From: Primula veris
Taxonomy: Eukaryota > Streptophyta > Magnoliopsida > Ericales > Primulaceae
NCBI GenBank assembly: GCA_963682055.1
Contig: OY821744.1
Coordinates: 21,924,967 to 21,988,966 of the forward strand
Length of the DNA: 64,000 bases
Direction: 5' to 3'
The position numbers and the translations under genes were made by a program. The notes under the pieces were generated by a model, which was not told where the DNA came from, searched no databases, and worked only from the letters and a program-made list of their open reading frames with translations. Shown here in pieces: positions 61,300 to 64,000 of this stretch (its first letter is position 1; each line of letters starts with the position of its first letter).

Positions 61300-61765
61300 T
61301 CGAGACAGGGATGGAACCAAGGGGGTCTGTGGGTGACTGTGATCACTCCGACGACGATTTTCAATTTTTATTTTTGTTTTTTTTATACATGTAATTACAT
61401 TTTTTTTGAGATATATACATTGATGGTCTCTGCTAGTTAAACAAAAGAATTGTTGGTGTAATGGTAAAATTAGACCATAAGATATTGGAATGTTAGAAGT
61501 TCAAATCATGTTAACTTATTTTTTCTAAAATTTTCTGTTTTTTCATTCTGAAATTACCAAATTTTCTAAATAGCCCCAAACAATATTACATAAAAAATTA
61601 TCTTATTATCTAATGTGTTTTGTATTAACTTCATATTTATTTTATATTATGTTGAACATACAAAAAAATATATTTTTGTATAAGACCCTATTTTTTTTCT
61701 ATTCGATATATTTTTTATAACACGGCCTTCCGAATAAAATCATCCTGATTCCGCCACGTCTCGAG
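61300..61765. mobile_element. Possible short element with tRNA-like internal motif
   Basis: Left CGAGACAGGGATGGAACC and right GATTCCGCCACGTCTCG are weak inverted ends. Inside, 61449-61512 holds TTGGTGTAATGGTA and GTTCAAATC, which look like degenerate A- and B-box promoter motifs of a tRNA-derived sequence. Neither ends nor tRNA fold can be confirmed. Confidence 0.35.
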
Positions 61766-63340
61766 GTCTTCTTAATATTTCTGATAACTACGGCTTTCAC
61801 AGTGCTGACTAAATTCCTTGGACTTAAACAAGCGATACTATTAAGCGAACGAGTGATACAAAAAAATTATAGTAAAGTTTATGTTTAACAGCAAGGTCTT
61901 GAACAAATAAAAAATTAACCTGAACTTACAAAGTCACTTCTAATATTCAATTTGGGGCCGAAGTATCGAGAATTAGGGTAAAGAGAGAGAGAGAAAGTGG
62001 ACGCAGATGTGTGGCTTATGGGTAAAAAGATAGAGAGAAAATAAACAAAGATATTTAATTTTTATTAATTTATATGTATTATAATGGTACAACGGTATAA
62101 TCCTGTGGTACATAGAAACTCGTTCCATTATCAGACCGTTTCATTGAACGGTAAAGTATTAATGTTCCCAATAAACGGTATTGCAGAAACTACAATAACG
62201 ATATAGCGATACGAGTGGTTATTACGGTTAGTTGGTACCATAATACGATACAAAATTCAAGTTACATGTAGAAGATTAATTAGTTTAAAATAACATTCTG
62301 TCCGTTAAAGTAATGCCACATTATCACACAAGCCTCAAATTATCAAGAACTCTATCTGTCAAGAGGAAATTGCTTCCGGTTTCTCATTGCGAAAAACTTG
62401 CATCCGCGTCATTTCTTTTATATTAAAAAATCAAAAAGAAAGTCAAGTATGAAATAAAATTGAATTTCTAAGAAAAGTATAATCTGTTAATCCTTGCCAA
62501 TTTCATATATATTTCATCTGTATCGTATGGCTTCTCGTTTTAATTGACAACGTGACAAACAATTTTTACCCTACATGATAAAATAATCGACCATGTTCTG
62601 CATTGTCTCAGTTATTAAGATGACAAACATTTTTTCAAACCGTACGTAGTTGGGTCTCACTATCATTTTTTGGATCCCAATAAAAGATTTATTATTGATT
62701 ATAAATAAAAAAAACATGATAATATTTAAAAAAAAATCTACAGTCATAATTTCCTAGTAAAAAATAAACAAACTTTATTAATGTTGACCAAGTATATTAT
62801 GTAACTTATGTTACGTACTCTATACATCTATGATCCTTTGTTGCAAGTATATACTCATTCCCCTCAAAATCATAAGTCCATATTTTTAGTCCGGGATATA
62901 TGTTACATAATAATATATACTTTTCATAAATATAAACAAATTATTAGGCGATTTTACATATTTGTCCATCTCGCATTAATTTTACTTAAACATAGGTTAA
63001 AAAGTAACGAAATTTTTTTTTACAAAAACAAGGTCATCTTTGTGTTCCTTTATATTAGTAGATTACGCAAAGTGGGCTTATAAAACGGAATAGGAGTACG
63101 AATTATATGATTTTAACCAGGAGAAGGAACGCCTAAAGACAAGAATTTTAGTCATAGACCTTCCACTGAACTAAATGCTAATTAAAATACAATGAAAAGA
63201 CAATTAAGAAATGATGCAGAAAATTGTAGGTGGCTGGCTCACAAATATCGGTGACCTAAACATATTTATTACTTTAGATAATAGACTTTAAGGATAAACT
63301 AAGTTATACCAACCTCTGTAAACCTACCAAAACATGTATG
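61766..63340. other. Gene-free DNA
   Basis: Contains a GAGAGAGAGA run near 61983. The frames at 62808-63083 are not recognised. Nothing else stands out. Confidence 0.4.
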
Positions 63341-63346
63341 TACACA

Positions 63347-63690
63347 CACTATCAAAACCGTTGCTATTTGTTGTTAAACTGTTATTAAAATTTAGCCACA
63401 ACCATTTTACCAACATAACTCAAAAAAAATTATTATGCTAAATGAACTTTTTTTTTGTAGTGAAAACCCCCATCAAAATATTATTGAGAAAGAAGATCGC
63501 AGGATTAAGAAATACTCATACAGTAGAATCACTGCTAAAAAATGTCAGTTTATCATCAGAGTGTCTGTTGTTAAACTGTTGGTAAACTGAGTGTCGCTAA
63601 ATTTTAGCAATAGTTTCGCAACAGTTTTTATTGTCAAACTGTTGCTAAAATTTAGAGTCACTTACTTTACCAACAATTTTCAAAAAGTAA
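63347..63690. repeat. CACTA-end-like repeat remnants
   Basis: CACTATCAAAACCG (63347) and TTTTTTTTTGTAGTG (63448-63462) resemble left and right ends of a CACTA element. Copies of GTTGTTAAACTGTT followed by AAAATTTAGC-like sequence recur at about 63371, 63568 and 63634. The unit is scrambled and no target duplication is seen. Confidence 0.35.
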
Positions 63691-63704
63691 TTTATTGCTA
63701 TTTT

Positions 63705-63707
<3 letters not shown>

Positions 63708-63740
<33 letters not shown>
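63708..63740. repeat. Poly(T) tract
   Basis: An uninterrupted T run of about 33 bases; it could be the poly(A) tail of a minus-strand retroposon. Confidence 0.85.
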
Positions 63741-63743
<3 letters not shown>

Positions 63744-64000
63744 GAATGCACTTCGATTTTTTTTTTTTAAAAGGGATGGAATACGAGAACTTCCATCTCT
63801 TTCGGATAATATAAGGCATGCATGTGTCAAAATTTCAATCAATCACTTCACTAATGGCAAGGAGCTCTGCTTTATTTGGGTGGTTAACCATGAAACTTTG
63901 TGATTATGATAGTTACGCTTTGGACTCCTCGTCCTCTAGTTTAATTTGTGGAGAGTAAATGGTCATGTATATGGATGTGGCTTAGAAGTGTTTGTTAAGT

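Noticed and set aside
61449..61512. Functional tRNA gene
   Set aside because: The A- and B-box-like motifs are degenerate and I cannot draw a cloverleaf or acceptor stem.

Overview
This is a window of nuclear DNA from a flowering plant, most likely a eudicot. The genes have GT-AG introns and plant-only features: a chloroplast tRNA deaminase, a lysine-rich arabinogalactan protein and an ALA-type lipid flippase. The intergenic DNA is very AT-rich and full of plant transposons (Mutator-like, Ty1/copia, Ty3/gypsy fragments, small LTR elements, Stowaway-, hAT- and CACTA-like elements). The species cannot be named from the sequence; an asterid is only a guess. All exon models come from reading frames and splice consensus by eye, without transcript data.

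Layout. (1) 1065-9942 is one complete 8.9-kb Mutator-like element with 31-bp terminal inverted repeats (29/31 matching) and a perfect 9-bp target duplication. It carries an intact four-exon plant-mobile-domain (PMD) gene and a broken transposase gene whose C-terminus is an OTU cysteine-protease domain. It also holds a minisatellite, a telomere-like CCCTAAA array and several 23-bp palindromes. (2) 11412-11894 is an intact calmodulin-like gene with four EF hands, like Arabidopsis CML15/16. (3) 13459-20098, minus strand, is an intact 11-exon P4-ATPase flippase of the ALA9-12 type, convergent with the CML gene. (4) 20.1-35.5 kb has no gene I can support. It holds microsatellites, tandem repeats and several inverted-repeat elements. 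(5) 35538-47593 is a seven-exon gene for the chloroplast tRNA-Arg adenosine deaminase (TADA). Its N-terminal half is built of internal duplications, including three tandem copies of an exon module, and its largest intron holds a TE cluster and a 1.5-kb inverted duplication of a gypsy gag fragment. (6) 48646-49288 is a two-exon lysine-rich arabinogalactan protein gene. (7) 49555-56049 is a short poly(A)-tailed retroposon-like unit split by a decayed 5.2-kb Ty1/copia element with both LTRs. (8) 56-64 kb is gene-poor with inverted-repeat elements and microsatellites.

The host genes look unrelated to each other (calcium sensing, lipid flipping, plastid tRNA editing, cell-wall glycoprotein). The main candidate for an unusual system is the 1065-9942 element. 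It combines a PMD protein, of a family with host members known from silencing, with an OTU-fused transposase and palindrome arrays at both ends and before the transposase gene. In this copy the PMD gene is open while the transposase is dead.
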